A stretch of 64,000 nucleotides of DNA. It comes from Bacillota bacterium (lineage in GTDB: Bacteria; Bacillota; Sulfobacillia; Sulfobacillales; Sulfobacillaceae). Below the pieces are notes generated by a model that had not been told where the DNA came from, searched no databases, and saw only the letters and a program-made list of their open reading frames with translations. Within the stretch, counting starts at the first letter, position 1, and each line of letters begins with the position of its first letter. A program made the position numbers and the translations under genes. The stretch covers positions 124,001-188,000 of the forward strand of contig JAPNUR010000004.1 of assembly GCA_026627385.1 (NCBI GenBank), given 5' to 3'. Positions 1 through 8,575 of the stretch are shown in pieces.

Positions 1-1
1 C

Positions 2-541
2 AGCGGTTGCGAGGCTTTGGTCACCCTTAATGCCACGTGCGACGGCACGTTACGGGAGGAATGGCCCCTTTATGCGGACCTTAGTCTGTCGCGTCCCGTG
101 CAGCCATTTGACGTCATAGCGGCGGAGGCGCCCCCAATCTTTTGGGAGCGGCTAGAATCGGTGGGATCAGGCGATGGCGTCTGGGTGACGCATACCACCT
201 GTCGAGGCAAAGTGGCACGGGGTGATGGGCACTTGACTGTACTGGCCTTGCGCGCGGGGTATCAGACGGTGGTTCCCGCTGACGCCGCGTGTTGCGGGGC
301 CGGGGGATCTTATGCTTTTAAGGCCGAACATGAAGCCACGAGTGAAGCATTGGTGGCGGCACTGAAGCGACAAGTGGCCGAGGAAGGCTCGGTTCAGGGA
401 ATCATGACGGATAGCGGGACATGTGCGTTGCACATTGAAGATGCGACGGGCGTGGCAACCCGACACCCGGCGTATTGGCTGTATCAGCGGTACGGCCAGT
501 ACCTGACGAAGAAGGAGGCCGGTGATCATGAGAGAACTTGA
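2..541 (+). CDS. GlpC/GlcF-like Fe-S oxidoreductase subunit, 3' part
   Basis: This is the C-terminal 179 residues of a gene that enters from the left edge; the frame is open to base 2. It has two cysteine-rich (CCG-type) modules: a first diverged one around NATCDGTLREEWP, and a second with TTCRGK, then ACCGAGGSY and DSGTCALHIE. That arrangement is typical of the heterodisulfide-reductase-like half of GlpC (anaerobic glycerol-3-phosphate dehydrogenase subunit C) and glycolate oxidase GlcF, which pass electrons from a flavoprotein to quinones at the membrane. The next gene is the glycerol-3-phosphate antiterminator glpP, which overlaps its 3' end and favours the GlpC reading. The N-terminal 4Fe-4S ferredoxin domain would lie outside the window, so the exact subfamily is not settled. 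Confidence 0.72.
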   Translation, partial: SGCEALVTLNATCDGTLREEWPLYADLSLSRPVQPFDVIAAEAPPIFWERLESVGSGDGVWVTHTTCRGKVARGDGHLTVLALRAGYQTVVPADAACCGAGGSYAFKAEHEATSEALVAALKRQVAEEGSVQGIMTDSGTCALHIEDATGVATRHPAYWLYQRYGQYLTKKEAGDHERT

Positions 542-1088
542 AGTGCCTCCCGTGATTCCCGCCATTCGCCAAAGTGAAGAATGGCCTGCTCTCGGGGTGG
601 CTCCCCGCGGGGGATGGGTGTTCCTGTTAGGAGGACCGCTAGACAGCGTAGCCGAGGCCACAGGGCGTTTACAAAAACGGGGATGGACGGTGTTTGTGCA
701 CTTTGACATGATTCGCGCCGTTTCCAGCGATGGCGAAGGGCTGCGCTTCTTTGCCGAATATGCCGGGCCCCAGGGAATTATCACCACCCATTCCACCACC
801 GTGAACCAAGCCAAAAAACTCGGCCTTTTGGCCATTCAACGGATTTTTTTGCTGGATAGTCAGTCGGTGCAGACGGGAATTCAGCAAGTGCTATCAACCA
901 AACCAGATGCCGTGGAAATGTTGCCCGGCCTTCTGGTTGATGTGGCGCGCCGGGTGGTTCGTGAAATTCCTTACCCCGCGATTGCCGGGGGGTTGATCAC
1001 CACTCGCGAGGAAGTGGAGGCGATGCGGCAGGCGGGCGTCAAAGGTGTTTCAACGAGCGCCCGTGCTCTCTGGCCGCGCGACGCCTAG
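528..1088 (+). CDS. glpP: GlpP glycerol-3-phosphate-responsive antiterminator
   Basis: Predicted 186-aa TIM-barrel-like protein of the GlpP family, which binds glycerol-3-phosphate and the leader of glp mRNA to prevent termination. Family signatures visible are VFVHFDMI, then GIITTHSTTVNQAKKLGL, IQRIFLLDSQSV, AVEMLPGLL and the C-terminal AGGLITTREEV segment, in the right order and at the usual length. I chose ATG 528 because AAGGAGG at 512-518 lies 9 nt upstream; GTG 522 is in frame but too close to that site. It overlaps the preceding Fe-S subunit gene by 14 nt, so the two are probably translated from one mRNA as part of a glycerol-3-phosphate catabolic operon. Confidence 0.88.
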   Translation: MRELEVPPVIPAIRQSEEWPALGVAPRGGWVFLLGGPLDSVAEATGRLQKRGWTVFVHFDMIRAVSSDGEGLRFFAEYAGPQGIITTHSTTVNQAKKLGLLAIQRIFLLDSQSVQTGIQQVLSTKPDAVEMLPGLLVDVARRVVREIPYPAIAGGLITTREEVEAMRQAGVKGVSTSARALWPRDA

Positions 1089-1233
1089 TCTGGTTGGTCA
1101 GCGCATCCTATCGGGTTAGGGGGTCGGTATGGTTGCGGGTCTCAGCGTCTGAGTGCTGGGCAGTTGTGAGCAAAGGGACGCATCAACCGGTCGGGGTTCT
1201 TCGGCCGATCTCGACCACTGTTTACCGCTATTG

Positions 1234-2211
1234 TTAGGCGTTGGGATAGGCGCGGATCCCCTGTTCGTAATTTTTGGCCATGACACTCAAGCCTTCGTAG
1301 AATAAGTTGGCTGCCAATAGCGACGTGGGAGCTCCCGCCGCATCGTAGGCCGGCGCCACCTCGACGATGTCTAGCCCCACTAACCTCTTGCCGACGAGCG
1401 CCCGGAGACATTCCAACGCTTGCCAACTGGTCAAACCTCCGACCTCGGGGGTGCCTGTCGCCATGGCGTATGCCGGATCGACGACGTCGATATCCCAGGA
1501 CACGTACAGCGGTTCCTGATCCGGCATCATGTCGAGGATAGGGCGCAATGCTTCGGTCACGCCCTGGTGGTGAAAATCCTTGATGGTCCGCACCAAAATA
1601 TGCTGAGACGCTGCATAAGCCAAATCCTCTCGGGAGAACTGCGGGCCGCGAATACCTGCCTGCGCTACGTGGCGCAACAGCCCTTCTTCGAGACTTCGCC
1701 TGAGCCAGGTGCCGTGGGTGTACTTTTGTCCCCAATAGGCATCCCAAAAGTCAAAGTGCGAGTCAAAGTGTATCAAATTAAGGGGACCGTGAATGTAGGC
1801 GAGTTCTTTAAGCACCGGCAGTGTCACCGAATGATCGCCGCCACAAATTAACGGAATGATGCCGTGGTCCAGGATGGGACGGAAGGTATGGGAAATGGCG
1901 TGGGCAGTCTCTTGAAATGACCCGGGAATCACGTCAACATCCCCGTAATCCACCACATTAAAAACCTCAAAAGGACTGACGTCGAGAAACATGTGGTAGG
2001 GGCGCAGAAGGCGAGAATTTTCGCGCACTGCTTGAGGCCCCATGCGGGCACCACTGCGAAACGTGGTGCCACCATCAAATGGGATCCCGATGAAGACGAC
2101 GTCAACGTCCTGGAGATCGCGGTCGTGCGGCAAGCGGGCATAGGTGCTGACTTGCGTATATCGTGGCGAGACTAACGCGTCAAGTGGCTGCAGTTTTCGC
2201 CTTGTGGTCAT
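1234..2211 (-). CDS. Ureohydrolase (agmatinase/arginase family)
   Basis: A 325-aa member of the arginase/agmatinase superfamily, which hydrolyses guanidino compounds to urea plus an amine at a binuclear metal site. All usual ligands are visible: H127 in GGDHS, D150, H152 and D154 in DSHFD, and D240 and D242 in SWDIDVVDP. The substrate cannot be read from sequence: agmatine, guanidinobutyrate, guanidine and related compounds are all possible for this clade. The motif DSHFD instead of the common DAHxD is also seen in non-agmatine members. It lies 28 nt after the amino-acid permease, so the pair is probably a transport-plus-hydrolysis operon for a guanidino compound. Confidence 0.85.
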   Translation of the reverse strand: MTTRRKLQPLDALVSPRYTQVSTYARLPHDRDLQDVDVVFIGIPFDGGTTFRSGARMGPQAVRENSRLLRPYHMFLDVSPFEVFNVVDYGDVDVIPGSFQETAHAISHTFRPILDHGIIPLICGGDHSVTLPVLKELAYIHGPLNLIHFDSHFDFWDAYWGQKYTHGTWLRRSLEEGLLRHVAQAGIRGPQFSREDLAYAASQHILVRTIKDFHHQGVTEALRPILDMMPDQEPLYVSWDIDVVDPAYAMATGTPEVGGLTSWQALECLRALVGKRLVGLDIVEVAPAYDAAGAPTSLLAANLFYEGLSVMAKNYEQGIRAYPNA

Positions 2212-2239
2212 TGGGTTTGTGGCCTCCTAGCGGTTGGAA

Positions 2240-3670
2240 TTATGATTCGTCCGTACCGAGTCGGGCAAAGGCATGGTCAATGATGGTGGTGCGAACTGGA
2301 GAACGGGTCGTCATATGAAACTGTATGGCTGCTGCAATCAATATCGCGATGCTAAAGAGTGCGGGGTAGATGAAGGGGACGCTGACCGGAAAAAAGGTGT
2401 AGAAGATGCCGAGCACGATGCTGGCGAGGGACAGAATGGGAAGGAGAACGTGTGCGATCCAGCGAAGTCGTCCCCTTCTCCATGCGTAGAGGGGTAGCGC
2501 CATGTTCCCCAAAATATGGCCGAGAAATTCACCCATGGTGGCCAGCAAAATCAGCACGATGTATCCGGTACCTGGTCCCCAAATCATTGCGGTGATCAAG
2601 CCTAAGAGTACGGCCATTACGCCGGTCCAGACGACAGACACATGGGGCGTCAGATAGCGCGCATGGGTTTTGCCTAAACCTGCCGGCAGAAGCTGGGCCT
2701 GGCCCATGGTCATGAGAAGGCGGCTCACGACAATGCTCGCCGCCATATTAACGCCGACGAGGCTATTGATAACAAAAAGGGCAAACAAAAGTTCCGGACC
2801 ACGCCCTAGGTAGCGCTGAACCACGATGAGCCCGGGGATACTGGTTGATGCAAAGTTGCCCATGCGGCGATAGCCCCACCCAACCGTGAAGGCATAAGAC
2901 ACCAGGACGAACATGGCGACCACTAATACGGTTGACCAAATCAACGCCTTTTGAATAGTGCGTTGGGGAGCACGGGATTCCCGCCCTAGGTATACCGTGG
3001 CGGTTGAACCAGACATGCCGAAAGCTGCGACCAAGAGTCCAATGGCAAAACCGCCTAATCCGCCAGCCGCTAAGTGGGGATTATAGACGGCCAGGGTGTT
3101 GTTGGTATGCGGTGATAAGACAATGACGAGACTGATACAGATCAAGATGGCAATCTCCAGACAGGCGACAAACACGGCGTAGTTAAGGGATGTTTTAATC
3201 CCTAGATAGGTGAGCAGGGTCGAGGGGACGATGAGCAGAAAAGACAGCGGTATCCATAGCCAGCTGGCCGGGTGGTAAATGCCGACGACAGGCAATAACG
3301 AGGACACTAAAATCCCAAAAAAGATAGCGTTTGCAGGAATCAGCGCCATGTAATAGGCCGCATAAGAGAGGCCCGCCAAGTAACCCCAAAGAGATCCTGC
3401 GCCTTTGGCAACGAAATAGGCCACGCCACTGGCGCTAGCGAGTCGCTGACTAAACTGAAACGGCGTGTTGACCCACAGCGCGACAACCACAATGCCTAAA
3501 AGATAGGCGAGCGGCAGGGCTCCTAGAGCGTAAGCCGCGGCCGCCGTCATGGCCACAGTGGTTGACGCGAGCGGGCCATTGGCGACCAATCCTTGGGCAA
3601 ATACCTGAAAAAACCCCACACTGTTCTCGGCGAGGCCACTGGAACTGCCAGATGCGGGTGACGAGTCCAT
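2240..3670 (-). CDS. APC-superfamily amino-acid permease
   Basis: A 476-aa hydrophobic protein with about 12 predicted membrane helices and the arrangement of the amino-acid/polyamine/organocation (APC) family. The start is ATG at 3670 because AAAGGAGG sits about 10 nt upstream on this strand; an in-frame GTG further up lacks a site. It is followed after 28 nt by the ureohydrolase, suggesting import of arginine, agmatine or another guanidino substrate. The first codons and the leader are duplicated at 7181-7271. The upstream region also carries a fragment resembling the DNA-binding part of a GntR regulator, facing away from the permease. Confidence 0.85.
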   Translation of the reverse strand: MDSSPASGSSSGLAENSVGFFQVFAQGLVANGPLASTTVAMTAAAAYALGALPLAYLLGIVVVALWVNTPFQFSQRLASASGVAYFVAKGAGSLWGYLAGLSYAAYYMALIPANAIFFGILVSSLLPVVGIYHPASWLWIPLSFLLIVPSTLLTYLGIKTSLNYAVFVACLEIAILICISLVIVLSPHTNNTLAVYNPHLAAGGLGGFAIGLLVAAFGMSGSTATVYLGRESRAPQRTIQKALIWSTVLVVAMFVLVSYAFTVGWGYRRMGNFASTSIPGLIVVQRYLGRGPELLFALFVINSLVGVNMAASIVVSRLLMTMGQAQLLPAGLGKTHARYLTPHVSVVWTGVMAVLLGLITAMIWGPGTGYIVLILLATMGEFLGHILGNMALPLYAWRRGRLRWIAHVLLPILSLASIVLGIFYTFFPVSVPFIYPALFSIAILIAAAIQFHMTTRSPVRTTIIDHAFARLGTDES

Positions 3671-3765
3671 GGACAAAAGCCTCCTTTCTTCCGCGATCTG
3701 AACCAACTGCTGGATTTTACGAATTTATATGCAGGGGCGGTGGTGACACATGCTTTCCAGCGGGC

Positions 3766-3840
3766 GAAAGAGGAGCTGTGGACAGTCACGCCATAAACAG
3801 AACTATAATTATCCAAGCTTTTAAAGGGGATCTTAATGTC
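3766..3840 (+). pseudogene. Remnant of a GntR-type helix-turn-helix coding segment
   Basis: The 28 bases starting near 3799 match the intact regulator gene near 7525 at 25 of 28 positions. In one frame they read NRTIIIQAFKG, against SRTTIIQAFKE in the recognition-helix region of the regulator at 7413. Upstream bases (AAAGAGGAGCT) also occur before the intact gene at about 7294. No start codon or long frame remains, so this is a fragment and not a gene. It points away from the permease, which suggests an old divergent regulator-permease pair. Confidence 0.55.
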
Positions 3841-4169
3841 GGCTCGTTTCTGCCTGACATGTGGAGCCGTTTGATGTGATTCGTTCCGTCGCCAGGACTG
3901 ACTAGGATGACCGCCAGATTTCGCCGCCACCGGTAGTCGTCGGCCGTTCCAGGTTACAGCCGGTAAACGGATCATGATGGCTGGCACACCACGACGACCA
4001 GTGTGGCGGGTCCCCACGGTCATTCGTCGCTTCAGCACCGGCCTGGCTCCATCGATAATGAGTTGTCCGATGGGAAGGCTCAGCTGGCCCTCGATCTTCA
4101 CGAGGGCATCTGCACGAGGCTGCCCGTCCGCTGAACACCTTCAGCCTACGAAAGCCGGTTCAGCCTGAA
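3841..4169. other. Intergenic stretch without a recognisable gene
   Basis: About 330 bases between the permease leader and the 3' end of the MFS gene. Short open frames exist on both strands, but none has a ribosome site, a recognisable motif or a consistent codon pattern. Some may be decayed coding DNA linked to the duplicated regulator segment to the left. Confidence 0.4.
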
Positions 4170-5432
4170 CTATGTGACGAGCGGTTGCAGTTCTTTATGG
4201 TTGCGCAAGGAGAGGACTCTCGGTCGTAACAACCAAAGGAATGACACCGATAGTCCGAGTGTTGCCACCAGAACCGTATAATGAATGCCCGCTAGCCATG
4301 ATAGCAGGGCTGCAAAACCGGCGCCTAATGGGGTCATACCGGTTCCAGCTGTCGTGAACCCGGCCATGACGCGCGCCCGGATGTCATCGGGAATAGAGAC
4401 CGCTTGAATCGTGCCTACGGTGATTGCCCGGATCATCGCGCCGGCCCCCGATACCCCCTCCGCCATGAATAGCGCGGCTACAACGGTCCAGTGCTGGCCG
4501 CCAATCAAAGGGACGACCAGCATTGGCAGATTAAGTAACGTGCTACCAACGACTAGGGTTCTACCGAGGCCTATGCGATTCGCCATTCGGGTTGTCACGC
4601 TAGATCCCAACAACGCGAGAACGGAGCTTGGTCCAAAGATCAGTCCCCACTGTTCGGGTGTTACACGGAGATACCGGGTCGCAAACAGAATGTACACTGT
4701 TGTGAATGCAGCACGGAAGAAATTTTGGGTCATCTGCGCCATGAAAATCTCCCGTAAAATCGGCGCTGACCTGATAAATCTCATGCCTTCCCAAATGTTG
4801 CGATTGGCCTCATGAAAAGCCCGTGACTCTTTCGGGTGGACTAGGGATAACGTGGCGGCGGACACAACGAATGACAACGCATCACCAAGCAGGGCCACGG
4901 GTGCCGACAACAGTTGGATGAGCCATCCGCCTAGTGCCGGTCCAAACAAAAACGCTGTGGCCTGGGATTGTTGAAGCATCCCGTTGGCTTCCAAATATTG
5001 ACCAGAGGGAACAAGAGCCACGAATACCGTACTCGAAGACACCCGGAAAAATACGGAACAGATGCCAACTCCAAACCACAGACCGACGAGTACCGGAAGG
5101 CTGAGAAGGCTTGCTGTCATGGCCAGAGGGATCATGAGAATGAGTAGGGCCCGTAAGAGATCGGCCACAATCATGATTTGGCGCCGGGACGCCCTTCCAT
5201 CTACCCAGGACCCGATGGGCACTGAGAACAGCAAGGCTGGCAATGACCCGACGGCCGTAATCAAGGCCATTCCGATGGCATTCGTCTTTAACACCAGGAC
5301 GGCTGTTAACGGAAACGCTAGCATGCTGATTTGACCTCCCATTAGGGAGATGGATTGACCCAACCAATACCGACGAAAATGGACGTCTCGCATTAATGGA
5401 GGAACCGTGCGACGCACCCATTCAGTGCTCAT
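4170..5432 (-). CDS. MFS transporter, EntS/MFS_3-like exporter
   Basis: A 420-aa major facilitator with about 12 predicted helices. The loop 2-3 motif is visible as GSWVDGRASRRQIM, and the N-terminus (RDVHFRRYWLGQSISLMG) is typical of the MFS_3 group that includes the enterobactin exporter EntS and macrolide-type exporters. Substrate is not predictable. The start at ATG 5432 is supported by GAGGAGG 7 nt upstream. It stands alone on the minus strand; the IS256-family element lies 95 bases upstream, between this gene and the sugar cluster, so the element may have changed spacing to upstream regulatory DNA. Confidence 0.85.
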   Translation of the reverse strand: MSTEWVRRTVPPLMRDVHFRRYWLGQSISLMGGQISMLAFPLTAVLVLKTNAIGMALITAVGSLPALLFSVPIGSWVDGRASRRQIMIVADLLRALLILMIPLAMTASLLSLPVLVGLWFGVGICSVFFRVSSSTVFVALVPSGQYLEANGMLQQSQATAFLFGPALGGWLIQLLSAPVALLGDALSFVVSAATLSLVHPKESRAFHEANRNIWEGMRFIRSAPILREIFMAQMTQNFFRAAFTTVYILFATRYLRVTPEQWGLIFGPSSVLALLGSSVTTRMANRIGLGRTLVVGSTLLNLPMLVVPLIGGQHWTVVAALFMAEGVSGAGAMIRAITVGTIQAVSIPDDIRARVMAGFTTAGTGMTPLGAGFAALLSWLAGIHYTVLVATLGLSVSFLWLLRPRVLSLRNHKELQPLVT

Positions 5433-5518
5433 TTAAGCCTCCTCAAAGGTTTTCTTCGCGGTCGAATCCGGGACCCACGCATCGGGAAATCTCGAATCCA
5501 CGAGACCCGATGGCCAAA

Positions 5519-5527
5519 ACCGATGAA
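5519..5527 (+). repeat. Target site duplication, left copy
   Basis: ACCGATGAA immediately precedes the left end of the IS256-family element and is repeated exactly at 6911-6919. A 9-bp duplication fits the 8-9 bp usual for this family. Confidence 0.8.
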
Positions 5528-6910
5528 AGTAGAGTCCGGTATTGTGTGTAAAAAGGGCTTAAAGATTTAGGAGCCATTGGGATCCCTTGGTAGATTTGAA
5601 GCGATAACCAACAAACTCCAAGGAGGATCGCAAATGGCTCAACATCAGATTACGCTGGATGATTCAACAATCCAAGCCCTTGTGGGACAAAAAGATCAGG
5701 CCCTCGCCCTGTTGGTGCAACAGGTCTTGAACCAAGTGTTGGAGGCGGAAGTGGCGGAATACCTCCAGGCCGACCGGTATGAGCGGGTGGAGGAGCGGCG
5801 GGGGTATCGGAATGGCACGTACAGTCGTCGATTGACCACCCGTGTCGGCACGATCACCTTAGACGTCCCGCGGACGCGGGACGGAGAATTCAGTCCCACG
5901 CTTTTTGAGCGTTATCAGCGACAGGAAAAAGCCCTCGTCCTCACGCTGATGGAAATGGTGGTGAATGGGGTGTCGACGCGCAAAATCCGGCGGGTCACCG
6001 ACGATCTCTGTGGCACCGAGTTTTCCAAGTCCACGGTGTCGGACCTGGCGAAGGGGCTGGATGCGGCCGTCCACCAGTGGCGGACGCGGTCCCTGGTCGA
6101 GACCCCATACCCGTTCCTCATCGTCGACGCCTGGGTGCTGAAAATCCGCGAACACGGGGCCGTACGGCCCCGGAGCGGGTGTGTGGTGACCGGCATTAAT
6201 GCGGCAGGGTATCGGGACATGCTCGGGTTCTGGATCGGCGACAGCGAATCCCAGCAGACGTGGTCCACCGTGTTTACCGACCTGAAAGATCGGGGGTTAA
6301 CCGGCGTCGATCGGGTGGTCTCCGATGACCATCGCGGGCTCCGCAAGGCGATCGCACAACACTTTCAAGGCGCCAGTTGGCAGCGCTGCCAAACCCACCT
6401 GACGCGGAATGTCCTCGATGCGGCCCCCAAAGCGGTGCAAGCCGCACTCCACGGGCGCCTCCGCCCCCTCTTTGAGGCCCCCGATCGGGCTACCGTCGAC
6501 CTCGTGTGGAACAAGCTCGTCCAGGACTTTGCCGAGCGCGCGCCCCGGGCGCTGGCGATTCTCGAGGACGGGCTCGAGGATGCGTTGGCGGTGTTGCAGC
6601 TCCCCGAGCCGCTGCGCCGGCAGTTGCGCACGACGCCTGGCGTCGAGCGGCTCAACGCCGAGATCCGGCGCCGGGAACGGGTGATTCGCCTCTGTCCGAA
6701 CCGGGATTCGGCCATCCGCCTCTTGGGGGCTCTGTTACTGGAGCAGCACGAGGCGTGGACCACGGGCCCGCGGTATCTGAACCTCGCATCCTACTGGCAG
6801 GCGAAACGGTCGGCTGGGGCAGCAGAGGAACCCCCGCAATCGGAAGCCACGTCGGTCGCGTAACGCATTCCGAACCAAGGGAACTTTTACACACAAATTA
6901 GGACTTGACC
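5528..6910 (+). mobile_element. IS256-family insertion sequence, complete, 1383 bp
   Basis: The element contains one transposase gene and ends in imperfect inverted repeats of about 26 bp. Left end 5528-5553 and the reverse complement of 6885-6910 share AGTCC, then four mismatched bases, then TTGTGTGTAAAA; 19 of 26 positions agree. It is bounded by the exact 9-bp direct repeat ACCGATGAA at 5519-5527 and 6911-6919, which shows a simple insertion. The intact frame and exact target repeat suggest a recent event. It lies in the non-coding gap between the MFS exporter and the sugar cluster, so it breaks no gene I can see. Confidence 0.88.
5634..6863 (+). CDS. IS256-family transposase (DDE, MULE-like fold)
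   Basis: A 409-aa transposase that cuts and joins the ends of the surrounding element. Family landmarks are the N-terminal EAEVAEYLQADRYER segment and RRGYRNGTYSR, the core RTRDGEFSP, and the catalytic residues D in VDAWVLKIRE, D in VVSDDHRGL and E in VERLNAEIRRR. Length and motif order match the family. ATG 5634 is chosen because AAGGAGG lies at 5620-5626, 7 nt upstream; an upstream in-frame start at 5577 has no such site. The frame is undamaged, so the element may be active. Confidence 0.93.
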   Translation: MAQHQITLDDSTIQALVGQKDQALALLVQQVLNQVLEAEVAEYLQADRYERVEERRGYRNGTYSRRLTTRVGTITLDVPRTRDGEFSPTLFERYQRQEKALVLTLMEMVVNGVSTRKIRRVTDDLCGTEFSKSTVSDLAKGLDAAVHQWRTRSLVETPYPFLIVDAWVLKIREHGAVRPRSGCVVTGINAAGYRDMLGFWIGDSESQQTWSTVFTDLKDRGLTGVDRVVSDDHRGLRKAIAQHFQGASWQRCQTHLTRNVLDAAPKAVQAALHGRLRPLFEAPDRATVDLVWNKLVQDFAERAPRALAILEDGLEDALAVLQLPEPLRRQLRTTPGVERLNAEIRRRERVIRLCPNRDSAIRLLGALLLEQHEAWTTGPRYLNLASYWQAKRSAGAAEEPPQSEATSVA

Positions 6911-6919
6911 ACCGATGAA
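6911..6919 (+). repeat. Target site duplication, right copy
   Basis: Exact second copy of ACCGATGAA directly after the right end of the IS256-family element. Confidence 0.8.
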
Positions 6920-7180
6920 CCCCACATGGGCACAAATCATACGGGCGGCGGGTCGTTCCGGAATTTCGGCCGCAATACAGTAGATCCTATCGTTTTCGTT
7001 GAAGGCGATAATGGAGTAGCAAAAAGGTCCAAGAAGTTAGGGATTTACACGCGATGTCTCATCCTTTCCGTCCGTCGCGTCACGGGGCTACCCGGATCAG
7101 GGTATCGTGTCGGCCCCACCGAGATCAATCATGGAGTGTGATGTTCGTCGGGTTGTCATTGGCGACCGAGTTTCCCCACT
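6920..7180. other. Non-coding stretch between the IS and the duplicated junction
   Basis: No gene, ribosome site or clear regulatory motif is visible here. It is the right-hand part of the intergenic region that the IS interrupted. Confidence 0.4.
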
Positions 7181-7271
7181 TCAATTGCCAGATGCCGGTG
7201 ACGGGTCCATGGGCAGAAGCCTCCTTGCTTCCGCGATCCGGGCATGCCGGATTTTACGAATTGATATGCGG
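7181..7271 (-). pseudogene. Truncated copy of the permease start and leader
   Basis: On the minus strand, ATG at 7210 opens MDPSPASGN and then stops (TGA), mirroring MDSSPASGS at the start of the intact permease at 3670. The ribosome site (AAGGAGG) and the leader up to the ATTTTACGAATT segment are also shared with 3642-3735, at roughly 80 percent identity by eye. Only the first nine codons survive. The regulator at 7413 faces away from it, so the original arrangement was probably divergent. Confidence 0.65.
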
Positions 7272-7412
7272 ACACATGTTTTGTCGCCGAGCCAAAGAGG
7301 AGCTTGGTCAGTACATTAAAGCAATAATTGTTAAAAATAATAAAAAACCGCTTATTGCTATTTATTATCTGATATGGTAATAATTGGATATCCATTTTAT
7401 TAGGTGTTATAG
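7272..7412 (+). promoter_or_regulatory. AT-rich control region of the sugar-cluster regulator
   Basis: About 140 bases, strikingly A+T-rich from 7320 onwards compared with the surrounding DNA. The run ATAATTG occurs twice (near 7324 and 7379) and several short AT palindromes overlap. No -10/-35 pair is unambiguous. An autoregulatory operator is plausible for an AraR-type regulator, but I cannot assign a specific site. Confidence 0.35.
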
Positions 7413-8531
7413 ATGCCACTATTACATCGAACCTCAAGAGAATTGTTAGAAATGTTTAAGGAGTGGGATCCTGAGAAACGGGTACCCCCCGAAACTGAAT
7501 TGGCGCGACAATTAAAGGCCAGTAGAACCACAATTATCCAGGCTTTTAAAGAACTGGCCGACCTCGGGGTCATTACCCGCATCCAGAAGCGTGGAACCTT
7601 TGTGAATCCCCCGACGCAGTGGAAACTTCCGGCTTTAGACGCTGATCCTGGCTCTAGCCGCTTGATCGTGGGGCTCATCGTGCCTTGCTTGGATACCGCA
7701 TTTGATCGGCGATTGGTCTCGGGATTCCTCCGCGGGGCGCGCGAAAACGGAGCGAATGTGATTATACGCCTTTCTGAAAACAATCCGGTACAGGAGACGG
7801 AGGCATTTCGCGAGTTGGCCAATGGAACATGTGCGGGGATTGCCGTCTTTCCGTGCGAAAATGAATTGCTCAACGAGGAGATCGTAAAATATCATTTGCG
7901 CCATTACCCTATTGTTCTCATTGACAGGTGGTTTCCGGGATTCACCTTTAATTGCGTACGTTCGGACCATTACCAGGGGGGAATGCTCGCTGCCACGCAC
8001 TTGCTGCAATGCGGGTATCATCGCATTGGCATCGTGGCTCGCGATTATCAGGAGCCCGATGGGACGGTCGCGGTGCGCGAACGCATTCGGGGGATCGAAG
8101 ATGTGCTTTTGCAAGCGGATGAACTTCCTCTCAGAAGCTCCTACTGTTTTGGTCGGTATGCGACGCATGCGGAGTTTGTGGAACGCATTACGCAGAACAT
8201 TATTGGCGACCGCGTGTTGGATGCAGTGATTACCATCCGCGCGAGCGACGCGCAGGCTTTTTACGATGCTTGGAGCGCTAGCGGGTCGCGGCCGCTGGGG
8301 TGGGTGACTTTTGACAGCTGGTACGATTATCCGTCGCTATTTTCCTCCTTTTCACTGGGGATCGATTGGATGGATACGCTGCCCTGGATTGACCAATCCG
8401 AATGGGAGATTGGCCGGCGTGCGGCAGGGGCTATGGCGAAGGTCATTGACGACCCTTGTGTACACATCGAAGAGATCTTACCAGTTAAGCTGCAAACGGC
8501 CAAAAATACCCCATCCGAAACCATTTTATAG
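7413..8531 (+). CDS. GntR-LacI chimeric transcription regulator (AraR type)
   Basis: A 372-aa regulator with two domains. Residues about 5-68 form a GntR winged helix-turn-helix, with PETELARQLKASRTTIIQAF and the wing QKRGTFVNPP. Residues about 85-365 resemble LacI-type periplasmic-binding-protein-like sensors, with VGLIVPCLDTAF, PIVLIDRWF and a SDHYQGGMLAATHLL segment. This fusion is the architecture of B. subtilis AraR, a sugar-released repressor. It immediately precedes an ABC sugar importer and glycosidase genes, so it is likely the local repressor, with a mannoside, arabinoside or derived sugar as inducer. The same HTH sequence survives as a fragment near 3799. Confidence 0.85.
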   Translation: MPLLHRTSRELLEMFKEWDPEKRVPPETELARQLKASRTTIIQAFKELADLGVITRIQKRGTFVNPPTQWKLPALDADPGSSRLIVGLIVPCLDTAFDRRLVSGFLRGARENGANVIIRLSENNPVQETEAFRELANGTCAGIAVFPCENELLNEEIVKYHLRHYPIVLIDRWFPGFTFNCVRSDHYQGGMLAATHLLQCGYHRIGIVARDYQEPDGTVAVRERIRGIEDVLLQADELPLRSSYCFGRYATHAEFVERITQNIIGDRVLDAVITIRASDAQAFYDAWSASGSRPLGWVTFDSWYDYPSLFSSFSLGIDWMDTLPWIDQSEWEIGRRAAGAMAKVIDDPCVHIEEILPVKLQTAKNTPSETIL

Positions 8532-8575
8532 GACTATAGGGAAACCCATCGTTCAGCGAGGGAGGATGCGCCGCA

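Noticed and set aside
167-835. A 222-codon minus-strand frame across the glpC/glpP region
   Set aside because: It is antisense to two well-supported genes and has an unnatural Arg/Pro-rich composition.
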